Source: Streptomyces zagrosensis (GTDB lineage Bacteria; Actinomycetota; Actinomycetes; Streptomycetales; Streptomycetaceae). Taken from it: a stretch of DNA of 64,000 bases. Within the stretch, counting starts at the first letter, position 1; every line of letters begins with the position of its first letter. The notes beneath the pieces are model-generated. The model was not told the origin of the DNA. It was given only the letters and a program-made list of their open reading frames with translations, and made no database searches. The DNA is taken from contig NZ_JACHJL010000012.1 of assembly GCF_014203645.1 (NCBI RefSeq), positions 186,001 to 250,000 of the forward strand. Reading direction: 5' to 3'. A program made the translations under genes and the position numbers. Positions 10,006 to 19,063 of this stretch are shown one piece after another.

Positions 10006-10570
10006 GTGGGCGGGGCGAGCACGGGTGAGGAACGCGGCGAGGGCGCCGGTGGCCTCCGGCTCGGTGATGGCGAAGCGGGTCGCGAACGCAAGCTGGTCGA
10101 CGTCGACGTCGGGGACCAAGCGGGCGAGAGCGGCGAGCAGTGCGGCGAGGACTGGCGGGGTGAGAAGGCCGGCGGCCTCATCGCGGGCGGCCGGATCGCG
10201 GTAGTGCCCAAGGTCCGCGGCCAGGGCGTGGGCGAGCCAGCCGTCGACGTCGGCCTGGACGTAGCCGTCAGCTCGTCACGGACCGCTTCGTCCCGGCGCG
10301 GGGCCGGTCTGCTCCAGGGCGCCGAGCTCGCGCAGCGCTTGGAGCTCGTCGGCGCGTGCCGATGCGGGCGGCCCCGCCCAGGTCGGCCTCCCGGGCGGCG
10401 GTGGCCGCGGCGTCGGCTTCGAGCTCCGCTCGGACGACAGGGTCGGTGTCCGTGGCGCCGGTCGGCACGGCAGCGAGCAACTGCTCGATCCGCGCCGCGG
10501 ACATCGTCGATCAGATCCTCGCGGCGGTAGTCCTGCCGCGCGTCGAACCGGGCGTGTCCTCAAGCGTCCG
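10006..10570 (-). pseudogene. Multiply frameshifted gene of unknown family
   Basis: Coding character is clear on the minus strand but is spread over different frames in succession. From about 10570: ARFDARQDYRREDLIDD; then from about 10500 ARIEQLLAAVPTGATDTDP and AELEADAAATAAREADLG; then ADELQALRELGALEQT; then AVRDELTA; and finally, from about 10270 to a stop at 10006, YVQADVDGWLAHALAADLGH, LLTPPVLAALLAALARLVPD and ITEPEATGALAAFLTRARPA. At least four frame changes are needed to join these blocks, so the gene is dead. The product would be a helical Ala-rich protein of about 185 aa; the family was not recognised. Confidence 0.6.
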
Positions 10571-10699
10571 CGCCGGCGCCGGCGGCCATCCCATTCGCTC
10601 GGCGCCGTGCGACGCGGCGACCGATGCGGGCTGGGTCGCACGGGCTGCGGGGCGCGGCGATGTGCGGGGTGAGCGTTCGGTGAGGCCCCGCCGAAAAGC

Positions 10700-11386
10700 G
10701 GCCCACTCGTATGTCTCGTGGCGTGGCCGCGTGGGTTCGCCGGATTGCTCTGGCTGCCTGCCGCAGTTTCTGTCTTTCCGGATCGGCCAGTCTGCACACT
10801 CGGGCAGGGTCAGCCAGCGCAATTGCAACGGTGGAATGGACTTCACTGCCCATCCGACCGTCATGACCTCCGACCCGGCGAACCCACGCGGCCACAGCAC
10901 CAGCGAACACTCGCTTCGCCACGGCGTGTTGGGCCGAGGAAGGGGCGGGCTTATGACGGAATACCTGGGGCGCGCACGGCCGCGGCTGAGCTTCCTGACT
11001 AGGACTTCAGCAGAACAGGCAACCACTCAATGTGGTGCGCGAGCATGGTGTCGACCGCATCGGCGCCAGTGCCTTGACTGGGAACAGGACGTACCACGCC
11101 AGCCCCATACCGAGGGCTCCGGTGGACACACCTTGCACCCACCGAAACGAGGCACGCTTTTCCAGAAATACATAGCCCAAGGTCAACTGGTCGAGCGCGC
11201 TCCGCCCTTGAAGAAGCGACGCAGGCCACATTCGGGGCGCTGCCCGCACGGAACGTCTAACCCGTCACACCGAGCGAGGGCCACAGAGAGCACATGCAAC
11301 AAGCGACCCAAGTAACGCACATCAGACACCACGTCACCTACTTCGCGAGAATGATCTTCCAGAGCAAGGCTCACCCCCCGAGCGGA
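10700..11386. repeat. Direct repeat, copy 2 (~690 bp)
   Basis: Partner of the copy at 7186-7870, in the same orientation: 270 bp identical (10700-10969), then diverged. It lies immediately upstream of the peptidase gene at 11488 and may include its promoter region. The copies are 3,514 bp apart, so recombination between them would delete the secreted-protein/membrane-protein segment. Confidence 0.85.
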
Positions 11387-11487
11387 GGGGGTGTTGCGCC
11401 TGAAGTCGGATTCTTCGGTACGAGGGCGCATGTCAGGGTTGGTCCGGTTAGTCCCCCATGTCTCTTTGCTGACTCGAAGGACACCCC

Positions 11488-13059
11488 ATGTGCAATAGGC
11501 CCCTGGCCTCGCTCCTCGCGGTGAGCGCTGTCGCCGCTCTGGTGCCCGCATTGGCGCCTGCTACCGCCAATGCGGCCCCGCGCTCGTTGGCGCAGTACGA
11601 ACAGCAAAAGCCCAGTTGGCACCGGTGCAGCGTCGAATCCTCGGCGAAGATGCAGTGCGCCGACATCACGGTGCCACTCGATTACGCGAAGCCGAACGGC
11701 GAGAAGATCAAGATCGCGATATCCCGCATCAAGGCGGCCTCGACCACGGAGCGGCGCGGCGTGCTGCTGCTCAACCCGGGCGGGCCCGGCGGCGCGGGCC
11801 TTGACCTGCCGGTGGCCTTGGAGCCACAGCTGCCCCAGCCCGTGAAGAGCCAGTTCGACTTGATCGGGTTCGATCCGCGCGGCGTGGGCCACAGCTCCCC
11901 GGTGACCTGTGGGCTGACCGTCGAAGAGCAGGACACCGAGCGGCCGTACAAGCCGGCCACTTTCGCTAAGGATGTCGCCTGGTCCCGTACGGTCGCGCGC
12001 AAGTGCGAGGCCCAGCAGGGTGACAAGCTGCGCCACATAACCACCCGCAACACCGCCCGCGACCTGGACGTGATCCGGGCCGTGCTGGGGGAGAAGAAGA
12101 TCTCCTACCTCGGCTACTCGTACGGCACCTACCTCGGCGCCGTGTACATGCAGATGTTCCCCTCGCGCACAGACCGCTTCGTGCTGGACAGCGCGGTGGA
12201 CCCACATCGGATCTGGCGCGGCATGCTCCAGGTCTGGGCCGAGGGGGCCGAGCCGGCGTTCGACCGGTGGACCGAGTGGACCGCCAAGCGGGACGAGGAG
12301 TTCCGGCTCGGCGACACGCCGCAAAAGGTCCGCGACACCTTCTGGGACTTGGTGAAGCGTGCCGAAAACGAGCCCATCATCGCCGACGGCGTGCCCGTCA
12401 CCGCCGATGAGATTCGCGGCTACCGCCCGATGTTCTTTCACGTGCGCACCGCCGCAGAGACAATCGCCGAGCTGAAGCGTGCCGCCGCCAGTCGCGAGGC
12501 CACGCCGCCCCGCGTGCCGCGGTCCATCACGCGGCCGACGCCGCCGCGGTTCGGCGAAGAGAACAGCGACAACGGCTCGACGAGCTTCTGGGCGGTGGTG
12601 TGCTCTGAAGGCCGTGACTGGCCGCGCGACCCCGAGCAGTACCGCCGCGACGCGATCCGCGACAAGGCCCGCTACCCGCTGTACGGCGACATCGCGTCGA
12701 ACATCACGCCGTGCGCGTTCTGGAGCAAGGGCAGCGAGCCCGCCACCGAGATCAACAACAAGATCGGCGCGCTCATCGTGCAAAACGAGTGGGACCCGCA
12801 GACCCCACTGGACAGCGCCAAGGGCGCGCACCGCGCGCTCAAGGGCTCCCGCATGCTCACCGTGCTCGACGGCGAGGGCCACGGCATCTACGGCAGCGGT
12901 TCCTGTGCCGACAAGCCCACCACCAGCTACCTGACCACCGGCAAACTCCCGACCAAGGACCTCACCTGCCACACGCCGGCGGGCAAGCCCCGCACGGCCC
13001 TCAGCCTCCCCGTACCCGTACCGGCGGCCACGCCAGATCTCGTGCCTCAGGTCGGCTGA
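11488..13059 (+). CDS. Secreted alpha/beta-hydrolase, TAP-like tripeptidyl aminopeptidase (523 aa)
   Basis: Secreted serine peptidase of the alpha/beta-hydrolase fold with a C-terminal TAP-like domain, the group that includes Streptomyces tripeptidyl aminopeptidases. Residues 1-30 are a signal peptide ending ATANA-AP. The oxyanion region is LLLNPGGPGGAG (about 92-103). The nucleophile is Ser211 in GYSYGTYLG, and the acid is Asp436 in QNEWDPQTP. The general base is His465 in GEGHGIYG, and the cap and substrate region is residues 220-400. Length fits the family. GAAGGA upstream of ATG 11488 supports the start. It would remove tripeptides from protein N-termini outside the cell. It is followed directly by a strong terminator, so it is monocistronic. 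Exact substrate range is unknown. Confidence 0.9.
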   Translation: MCNRPLASLLAVSAVAALVPALAPATANAAPRSLAQYEQQKPSWHRCSVESSAKMQCADITVPLDYAKPNGEKIKIAISRIKAASTTERRGVLLLNPGGPGGAGLDLPVALEPQLPQPVKSQFDLIGFDPRGVGHSSPVTCGLTVEEQDTERPYKPATFAKDVAWSRTVARKCEAQQGDKLRHITTRNTARDLDVIRAVLGEKKISYLGYSYGTYLGAVYMQMFPSRTDRFVLDSAVDPHRIWRGMLQVWAEGAEPAFDRWTEWTAKRDEEFRLGDTPQKVRDTFWDLVKRAENEPIIADGVPVTADEIRGYRPMFFHVRTAAETIAELKRAAASREATPPRVPRSITRPTPPRFGEENSDNGSTSFWAVVCSEGRDWPRDPEQYRRDAIRDKARYPLYGDIASNITPCAFWSKGSEPATEINNKIGALIVQNEWDPQTPLDSAKGAHRALKGSRMLTVLDGEGHGIYGSGSCADKPTTSYLTTGKLPTKDLTCHTPAGKPRTALSLPVPVPAATPDLVPQVG

Positions 13060-13098
13060 CCCGTGCGCCTGCCGTGAGCTGACCGCTCCTCAGCTTGT

Positions 13099-13143
13099 GA
13101 GCCGGCTGGCCCCATCTCGTCCGGTGGGGCCAGCCGGCTCTTT
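13099..13143 (+). terminator. Rho-independent terminator of the peptidase gene
   Basis: Perfect 15-bp stem GAGCCGGCTGGCCCC / GGGGCCAGCCGGCTC with a 12-nt loop, followed by TTT, starting 39 bp after the stop codon. Confidence 0.9.
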
Positions 13144-13560
13144 CTGCTCCCGAGAGCGGTGGAGGGGACGGCCGGGGCCGTAGACCGGCCGGGCACGCAG
13201 CCCTCCCCCTTGCGTGCGCGGGATCTCATCCGGCGCATCTGCCCTTGCCCGACACTCCGCTCACCGCTGTCCTGTCGGGTGCGGAGCGGGCCGCATCGAA
13301 GGTGGGTACAGCGACGTTCCAGCCCGCGAACATGGGCTTCGCAGCGCCCGGTTGCTTTGGCCTGCACGGGCGATGCCGGCCGTAGCCCCTCCCGAGATTC
13401 AGGCGGCCGAACAACGCCGTCACGAACAGCGAGAAAGGTCGCTCGACGAGGTCCTGCGAGACCTGCGCCAGTACTCGCCGCCGACACAGTCGACGCGACG
13501 ACCCGCATCGCGGCGGCGTTGTAAGCCGGCCGGACGGACGGGGCACGCTTCCCGTCTGCA
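13144..13560. other. No intact gene recognised
   Basis: About 400 bases between the peptidase terminator and the tRNA fragment. A short helical frame on the plus strand around 13380-13500 (PPEIQAAEQRRHEQRERSL, then DEVLRDLRQ) runs into a different frame ending DTVDATTRIAAAL at 13524. This may be the tail of a decayed gene; nothing more can be said. Confidence 0.35.
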
Positions 13561-13622
13561 TGGCGCCCCCGGCAGGACTCGAACCTGCGGCCAAGCGCTT
13601 AGAAGGCGCCTGCGCTGTCCAG
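13561..13622 (-). other. 3' fragment of tRNA-Arg(UCU); candidate integration junction
   Basis: Read on the minus strand this is the 3' three quarters of a tRNA. It has the end of the D-arm, the anticodon arm GGCGCCTTCTAAGCGCT with anticodon TCT, the variable region, a T-arm GCAGG-TTCGAGT-CCTGC, then the acceptor strand and CCA. The 5' acceptor strand (expected GCCCCCG) and the rest of the D-arm are absent, so it cannot be a working tRNA. Integrating elements typically leave such 3' tRNA pieces at one junction. A related anticodon-arm sequence recurs at 37750-37780. Confidence 0.65.
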
Positions 13623-13828
13623 TGATTTATAGTGTCTGACCTGCTAAATCGCACTCTTCCTCCCGATCATCCCTGGAGTCTGTGGGACGTATGTGGGATG
13701 AGTGGGTTCCTAGCGGTGGCCGGCCAATGATCTTCTTGAGGCTCACGGAGTCAAAGGGTGAGTGCTGCGAGGTGGAGTCCTACCTGGCAGTGGGTGGCGA
13801 GGGTGGACACCGGAGAGCCCCACGAGGT

Positions 13829-14104
13829 GTTGCGAGCACTCCCGGGCAAGTGTCGACTGGTCGACTTGGCCTGTTCACGGAGACCGTCCGCTTGTCGCGA
13901 ACCCACCTGGGCTGATATGACGGCGGCCTGGAGCGCCACTCGGGTCAGGTCGACGCCGCTGCGATCCCTCCTGGGCCGATGACGACCCTGGTCCAGGGCG
14001 GCCTCACCGACCTGAAGCTCACGTTGCGAACCTTCCTGGGCTGATGACGGCCATGGAACCGGCTCGCGCGGCTGCCCATCGTCGCGGGTTGCAAACCCCC
14101 CTAG
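13829..14104 (-). CRISPR. CRISPR array, degenerate trailer arm (4 repeats plus half of a fifth)
   Basis: Repeats at 13829-13857, 13894-13922, 13958-13986 and 14023-14051 are worn versions of the 29-bp repeat of the main array, separated by spacers of 34-36 bp. They grow more divergent away from the leader. The one at 13894 has a 1-base insertion, and that at 13829 keeps only its first third well. A fifth repeat starts at 14088 and is cut by IS982 at CTAG (14101-14104); its other half is at 16541-16552. The arm is the leader-distal (oldest) end of the array and is transcribed, if at all, on the minus strand. Confidence 0.8.
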
Positions 14105-14123
14105 ATGATCGATTCCAAGGGGT

Positions 14124-14350
14124 CAGTGGTCCCTACCTTGTTGATCGGGATGAGCGAGCCATTCGTAGGGTTGGCTCACCCAGGGGTGTCGGGTGTGGCT
14201 TTCAGTGGTCTGCCGTCCGTGGCTTCCTACGATTCGCCGCCCGACCCCCCCGACGACTCGGCTGCTGATTAGGAAGTGCGATCTGATCGCTGAGTAGGGA
14301 CTCGCCAGCGAGGTCGTCTGTGGTGCAGGTAGGCAAGCGACCCGTGGAGA
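14124..14350 (+). ncRNA. Candidate IS110 bridge-RNA region
   Basis: The ~225-nt non-coding stretch between the left IS982 terminal repeat and the IS110 recombinase gene. In characterised IS110 elements the non-coding end flanking the recombinase gene encodes a structured bridge RNA whose loops pair with target and donor DNA. Position and length fit. The sequence has several self-complementary GC-rich stretches, but no structure was computed, so this is a positional inference. Confidence 0.35.
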
Positions 14351-15562
14351 GTGCGCGTGACAGCGATTTGGGCCGGTATCGACGCCGGTAAGACTCATCA
14401 CCACTGCGTGGTGATCGATGGCGGCGGCAAGCGGCTGCTGTCGCGGCGGGTGGCCAATGACGAGCCGGAGCTGCTGCGGCTCCTGGCTGACGTCCTCGTC
14501 CTGGGTGACGAGGTCACCTGGGGCATCGACCTGGCCGACGGCGGTGCCGCGCTGCTGATCGATCTGCTCCTCAACCACGGTCAGCTCACGCTCTACATCC
14601 CTGGCATGGCCGTCAACCGGGCCTCCGAGGGCTACCGGGGCGAGGGCAAGACCGATGCCAAGGACGCTGCGGTCATTGCCGACCAGGCCCGCATCCGGCG
14701 GGACTTGCACCCCCTTCGGCACGGCGATGAACTGGTCACCGAACTCAAGATCCTCACCGTCCACCGCCGTGACCTCACCGACGACCGCACCCGTGCGATC
14801 AACCGGCTGCGTGGCCACCTCACCGGCATCTTCCCCGCCCTGGAGCGGGCCCTGGACCTGACCAACGCGGGCCCTCTCGTCCTGCTCACCGGCTATCAGA
14901 CCCCGGCGGCCCTTCGCCGGACCGGAGCCAAACGGCTGGAGACCTGGCTGCGCAACCGCAAGGTCCGCAGCGCTGCCCAGCTGACCGAGACGGCCCTGGC
15001 GGCCGCCGAGCGCCAGCACACCAGCGTGACCGGAGAGAAGCCGACGGCCCAGCTCGTTCACACCCTGGTCAGGGAGGTGATGCGTCTCAACGAACAGCTC
15101 GCCGAGATCGACAAGCTTATCGAGGCCCGGTTTCGCGAACACAAGCACGCCGAAGTGATCGCCAGCATGCCCGGGATCGGCTCCCTGCTGGGCGCCGCAT
15201 TCCTTGCTGCCACCAGCGGGGACATGACGGCCTTCGGCACTCCGGACCGCCTTGCTGGGTTCGCCGGCGTCGCGCCGGCACCCCGGGATTCTGGCAAGAT
15301 CAGCGGGAATCTGCACCGGCCCAAGAGATACAGCCGAGGTCTTCAACGGGTTTTCTATACCTCGGCGTTGATCAGCATCCGCTGCTGCGACGAGTCCCGC
15401 CGCTTCTACGACCGCAAGCGCGCCGAGGGCAAGCGCGCCGAGGGCAAGCGGCACACCCAGGCTGTCCTCGCCCTCGCCCGAAGGCGCGTCAACGTTCTGT
15501 GGACCCTGCTGCGTGACGGACGGTGCTACGAGCCGATACCACCCGTCACGGCAGCTGCTTGA
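14351..15562 (+). CDS. IS110-family DEDD recombinase (403 aa)
   Basis: N-terminal RuvC-like DEDD domain begins WAGIDAGKTHHHCVVID (first catalytic Asp at about 11) and continues through TDAKDAAVIADQAR (about 98-111). A coiled-coil linker leads to the C-terminal Transposase_20 domain with MPGIGSLLGAAFLAA (about 274-288) and FAGVAPAPRDSGKISG, carrying the conserved Ser near residue 313. Length and all motifs are intact. GTG 14351 is used here, but GTG 14357 is equally plausible. A 12-bp tandem duplication near the C-terminus gives KRAEGKRAEGKR. It catalyses RNA-guided strand exchange of the element. No terminal repeats are expected for this family. Confidence 0.93.
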   Translation: MRVTAIWAGIDAGKTHHHCVVIDGGGKRLLSRRVANDEPELLRLLADVLVLGDEVTWGIDLADGGAALLIDLLLNHGQLTLYIPGMAVNRASEGYRGEGKTDAKDAAVIADQARIRRDLHPLRHGDELVTELKILTVHRRDLTDDRTRAINRLRGHLTGIFPALERALDLTNAGPLVLLTGYQTPAALRRTGAKRLETWLRNRKVRSAAQLTETALAAAERQHTSVTGEKPTAQLVHTLVREVMRLNEQLAEIDKLIEARFREHKHAEVIASMPGIGSLLGAAFLAATSGDMTAFGTPDRLAGFAGVAPAPRDSGKISGNLHRPKRYSRGLQRVFYTSALISIRCCDESRRFYDRKRAEGKRAEGKRHTQAVLALARRRVNVLWTLLRDGRCYEPIPPVTAAA

Positions 15563-15570
15563 CAACGAGA

Positions 15571-16478
15571 TTAGGAATCATAGGCGGTCAGGGAGCGCGG
15601 GATGGGCTGGCCGGTGTGGTCGTTGTGCCAGATCGCGGCGGTCAGTGCGAGGATGCGCTGCATGACGCGCGCGATGACGCCGCCGGGGGTGCGCCCGCGG
15701 TGTTGTTCGAGGTCGAGTTGGCCCTTGAATGTCTCGTTGATCGACTCGATGACCTGCCGCAACGGCTTGTACAGCGGCGCACCGGGCCGTCTCGGCTCGT
15801 CCTTGCGGGCCGGTCGCAGCAGGCGGATGTCCTGCTCGGCGAGTTCGCGTTCGAAGGCGCGGCCGAAGTAGTTCTTGTCGCCGATCAGGGTCTGCCCGGG
15901 GCGGCCGGCGATGAGGTCCGGCTCGGCGGCAAGGAGGTCCAGCAGGGTCTCGCATTCGTCGGCCTTGGCCCCGGTCAGGGCGAAGGCGACGGGCAGGCCC
16001 TGCAAGGTGCAGACCAGGTGCAGGCCCACAAGAAGCGGCTGTGGCTGGCGCAGTACCCGTACTCGGCCCATCCGGCCAGGTCGGAGCGTTTCACGGTCTC
16101 GCGGGAGCGGCCGCACTCCACCGGCGTGGAGTCCACGACCCACACGTCGTCGCTCCACACCGTGGTGTCGGTGGCCAGCAGCCGGGTGACCCGCCGAAGC
16201 AACTCGGCGGCCTTGCGCAGGCGCTTGTTGTAGCCGGGCTGCTTAGGCAGGTACGGGAAGAGGTGCCGCAGATGGGAACGGGAGTGCCGCAGCCACCGGG
16301 CCTCGGAGGTGAAGCCGAGCATGGCCTGCATCATCGCGAGCGTGACCAACTCGGCATCACTGAGCTGCGGAGCAATCCCGATCGCTGGACGCCACGGAGC
16401 GGGATGCGGTAACTCCTTCAGCAGGTCGTCGGTCGTCACATAGAGTGCGGTCGCGAGGGAGTCCAACTCTGTCTTCAC
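15571..16478 (-). pseudogene. IS982-family transposase, frameshifted
   Basis: From ATG 16478: MKTELDSLATALYVTTDDLL, then APQLSDAELVTLAMMQAMLG, SEARWLRHSRSHLRHLFPYL, WSDDVWVVDSTPVECGRSRE and GWAEYGYCASHSRFLW. At about 16034 the frame is lost, because a run that should read TGTGGGGCCTG lacks one G. In the next frame the protein continues GLHLVCTLQGLPVAFALTGA, then PGQTLIGDKNYFGRAFEREL, RQVIESINETFKGQLDLEQH and AIWHNDHTGQP, to the normal IS982 C-terminus at 15571. The DDE residues lie in VVDSTP, IGDKNY and QVIESIN. Only one base is missing, so inactivation looks recent, unless frameshifting rescues it. Confidence 0.88.
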
Positions 16479-16536
16479 ACACTGACGTTGGGCTCCCTCG
16501 CCTCATGCGCGCAGCCCACCCCTTGGAATCGATCAT

Positions 16537-18704
16537 CTAGGCTGATGACGACGAGCTGCCGACGCCGTACACCCACATCTTGTGCTGTTGCGAACCCTCC
16601 TGGGCTGATGACGACCGGCCGGATGGACCCGTACGTGCGGTTCGTCCTGGAGTTGCGATCCCTCCTGGGCTGATGACGACCTCTTGCAACTCGGCGCCGA
16701 GGAGCGGGGCCATGCGTTGCGAACCCTTCTGGGCTGATGACGACCCAGGTCCTGAGTGCCGCTGAGCAGGTCGTCGTCATGTTGCGAACCCTCCTGGGCT
16801 GATGACGACGCGGGGTCGGAGAGTAGGGGGAAGATCTTGCAGTCCTGTTGCGAACCCTCCTGGGCTGATGACGACGGCTGGCCGGAGCTGGGGCGGCGTG
16901 CGTGGGCGCGGGGTTGCGAACCCTCCTGGGCTGATGACGACAGGACCTCCCAGTCATGAACCCGCACGTCCTCGTACGTTGCGAACCCTCCTGGGCTGAT
17001 GACGACCCGCCTGTGAGCGCGGCCAGGTTGTCATCGGTCGCGAGTTGCGAACCCTCCTGGGCTGATGACGACACAGAACAGCCACGCCTCGCGAGGGGTC
17101 ATGTGGCTGAGGTTGCGAACCCTCCTGGGCTGATGACGACTACGGCCATTCGCCGGGCGGTCGCCTACATACGCGGTTGCGAACCCTCCTGGGCTGATGA
17201 CGACCGGCGCCGCGAAGCTCAACCGCTACGGCAAGGACAGGTTGCGAACCCTCCTGGGCTGATGACGACGCATCACCCGGGCGGCCGGCACCGGCCTACG
17301 CGGTGGTTGCGAACCCTCCTGGGCTGATGACGACCCGCGCCACTGCTCTCCGACCCGGCCGCCGTCGCCAGTTGCGAACCCTCCTGGGCTGATGACGACC
17401 GGTGATGTCGGCGCCCTGGAGGATGCCGGACCGGACGTTGCGAACCCTCCTGGGCTGATGACGACACGACCCGCGCCGCGCTGGAGTACGAGCCAGCCCA
17501 GCTCCGGTTGCGAACCCTCCTGGGCTGATGACGACGGGCGATCACCCCAGTGGTGCCGGTGACCGTACGGTCGTTGCGAACCCTCCTGGGCTGATGACGA
17601 CCGGACGGCGTGGGCCTGGTCACCGCCTTCGCGCACACGTTGCGAACCCTCCTGGGCTGATGACGACCTCCGCCGCCGCGGCCGGCTCCTACGCACACCG
17701 CGCGTTGCGAACCCTCCTGGGCTGATGCCGACGGTGGCTGCGGTGGCCGCACTCCTAGCGGCTGCGACGTTGCGAACCCTCCTGGGCTGATGACGACGGA
17801 CTGCGAGGGCGTGGGCGACTTGGACGGCCGCGTGTTGCGAACCCTCCTGGGCTGATGACGACGTCGGTGGCGAACGCGAGGCCGGTGAGGGCGTCGTGTT
17901 GCGAACCCTCCTGGGCTGATGACGACCTGGTCAGCCATGCGGTTTGCCCACCAAAGGGCGTCGTTGCGAACCCTCCTGGGCTGATGACGACGGACTACAC
18001 CGCGGGCACGCCCCTGCCCGGGGCCGCGTTGCGAACCCTCCTGGGCTGATGACGACCGAGGCGCTGATCAGCGTGGTGGTGATGACGCAGGAGTTGCGAA
18101 CCCTCCTGGGCTGATGACGACCAGCCTTCAACGGCTGAGCGCCACCAGCATGCCCACGTTGCGAACCCTCCTGGGCTGATGACGACTAGCGGGACCGGCC
18201 AGGGCATGCGCGTGGTCACTGGGTTGCGAACCCTCCTGGGCTGATGACGACCTCAACACAGGCCGTAGCAAAGAAGGAGACGAACGGTTGCGAACCCTCC
18301 TGGGCTGATGACGACACCTCGGGGGCCGGCGCGTCCTGCGCCGCTTCAATCAGTTGCGAACCCTCCTGGGCTGATGACGACTGGAACGCCTCAAAACAGG
18401 GCATCACACAGAGCTTGGTTGCGAACCCTCCTGGGCTGATGACGACCAAAGACCAGAGGGTCGGTGATGCTGCCCCCGGCGGCGTTGCGAACCCTCCTGG
18501 GCTGATGACGACTTCCAGGCGGGGCAGGTCGGACATCACGTCCTGTAGTTGCGAACCCTCCTGGGCTGATGACGACGGCCCAGGGCCACCGCCCCGCGTG
18601 GAGCGGCGAGGTTGCGAACCCTCCTGGGCTGATGACGACTCCCCATCACCAAGCCCAACCCCGTGCTGCCCGCGTGTTGCGAACCCTCCTGGGCTGATGA
18701 CGAC
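16537..18704 (-). CRISPR. Type I-B CRISPR array, leader-proximal arm (33 full repeats)
   Basis: Thirty-three 29-bp repeats, the first at 16587-16615 and the last at 18676-18704, plus the 3' half of the IS-split repeat at 16541-16552. On the plus strand a repeat begins GTTGCGAACC and ends GATGACGAC. On the transcribed minus strand it ends TTCGCAAC, like the 5' handles of type I-B crRNAs. Nearly all copies are identical. Variants are at 16652 (A to T at position 8), 16716 (C to T) and 17704 (A to C near the end), mostly toward the trailer side. Spacers are 34-37 bp, with outliers of 39 (17073-17111) and 41 (17466-17506). No spacer matching elsewhere in the window was noticed. Confidence 0.98.
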
Positions 18705-18793
18705 CCGAGGGTAAAACCCCAGGTCGGAAGGCTTCTGCGAAAGCCTGCGCGCCGCGATTCTGCAGTAGTCCGGCGGTGATGCATCTGCGCAGG
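18705..18793 (-). promoter_or_regulatory. CRISPR leader
   Basis: The 89 bp between the cas2 stop and the first (best-conserved) repeat. It is on the cas-proximal side, where new spacers are added and array transcription starts. A small inverted repeat (GGCTT/AAGCC, about 18726-18742) and a short A-rich patch (GGTAAAACCCC) are its only visible features. It is short for a leader, so it probably contains a promoter and the integration signal only. Confidence 0.7.
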
Positions 18794-19057
18794 TCAGAGG
18801 ATGTCTCCGGGCCCGCCGAGCGCGACTCCGAGGGTCGCTGACTCGACCATGTCGGGTGAGCGGGCCCTGTAGGTGACGATGCTGTCGTACGCCGGGTCGA
18901 TCACGCTGCCCAGCGCTGCCATCAGGGCCCTGTACTGCGCTGCGGACAGTTCGCCCTGGAAGACGCTCCGCTGCGTCCAGTGCAGGTACTTGCGGCAGGT
19001 CTTCAGCACTTTCGGATTGCGTTCTACAGCGGTGTCGTATACGAGGATGACGAACAC
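18794..19057 (-). CDS. cas2: CRISPR-associated Cas2 (87 aa)
   Basis: Small ferredoxin-fold protein that dimerises and bridges two Cas1 dimers in the spacer-integration complex. Starts at GTG 19057 with VILVYDTAVERNPKVLKTCR, containing the conserved Asp at the end of strand beta-1 (VYD). SVFQGELSAAQYRAL is the typical second motif (xxVFxGxLxxxxxxxL). Length is normal. It follows cas1 after 6 bp and is the last cas gene before the leader and array. Confidence 0.96.
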   Translation of the reverse strand: MFVILVYDTAVERNPKVLKTCRKYLHWTQRSVFQGELSAAQYRALMAALGSVIDPAYDSIVTYRARSPDMVESATLGVALGGPGDIL

Positions 19058-19063
19058 GAGCGC

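Larger units (their letters stand above)
14105..16536 (-). mobile_element. IS982-family insertion sequence, inserted in a CRISPR repeat and carrying an IS110 element
   Basis: Bounded by perfect 19-bp terminal inverted repeats: ATGATCGATTCCAAGGGGT at 14105-14123 and its reverse complement at 16518-16536. It is flanked by CTAG on both sides (14101-14104 and 16537-16540), consistent with a 4-bp target duplication. Removing the element and one CTAG restores a single 29-bp CRISPR repeat with three substitutions, so the boundaries are secure. The transposase gene (15571-16478, minus) is frameshifted. Between its stop and the left terminal repeat lies an IS110-family element, so the IS110 entered after the IS982. 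Confidence 0.88.

Noticed and set aside
14123..15565. 480-residue open frame antisense to the IS110 recombinase
   Set aside because: Exists only because high GC suppresses stops. The plus strand carries all DEDD/Transposase_20 motifs; the antisense product has none.
16475..18349. Many repetitive open frames across the array (with VVISPGGFAT or NPPGLMTT repeated)
   Set aside because: They are translations of the CRISPR repeat, not proteins.
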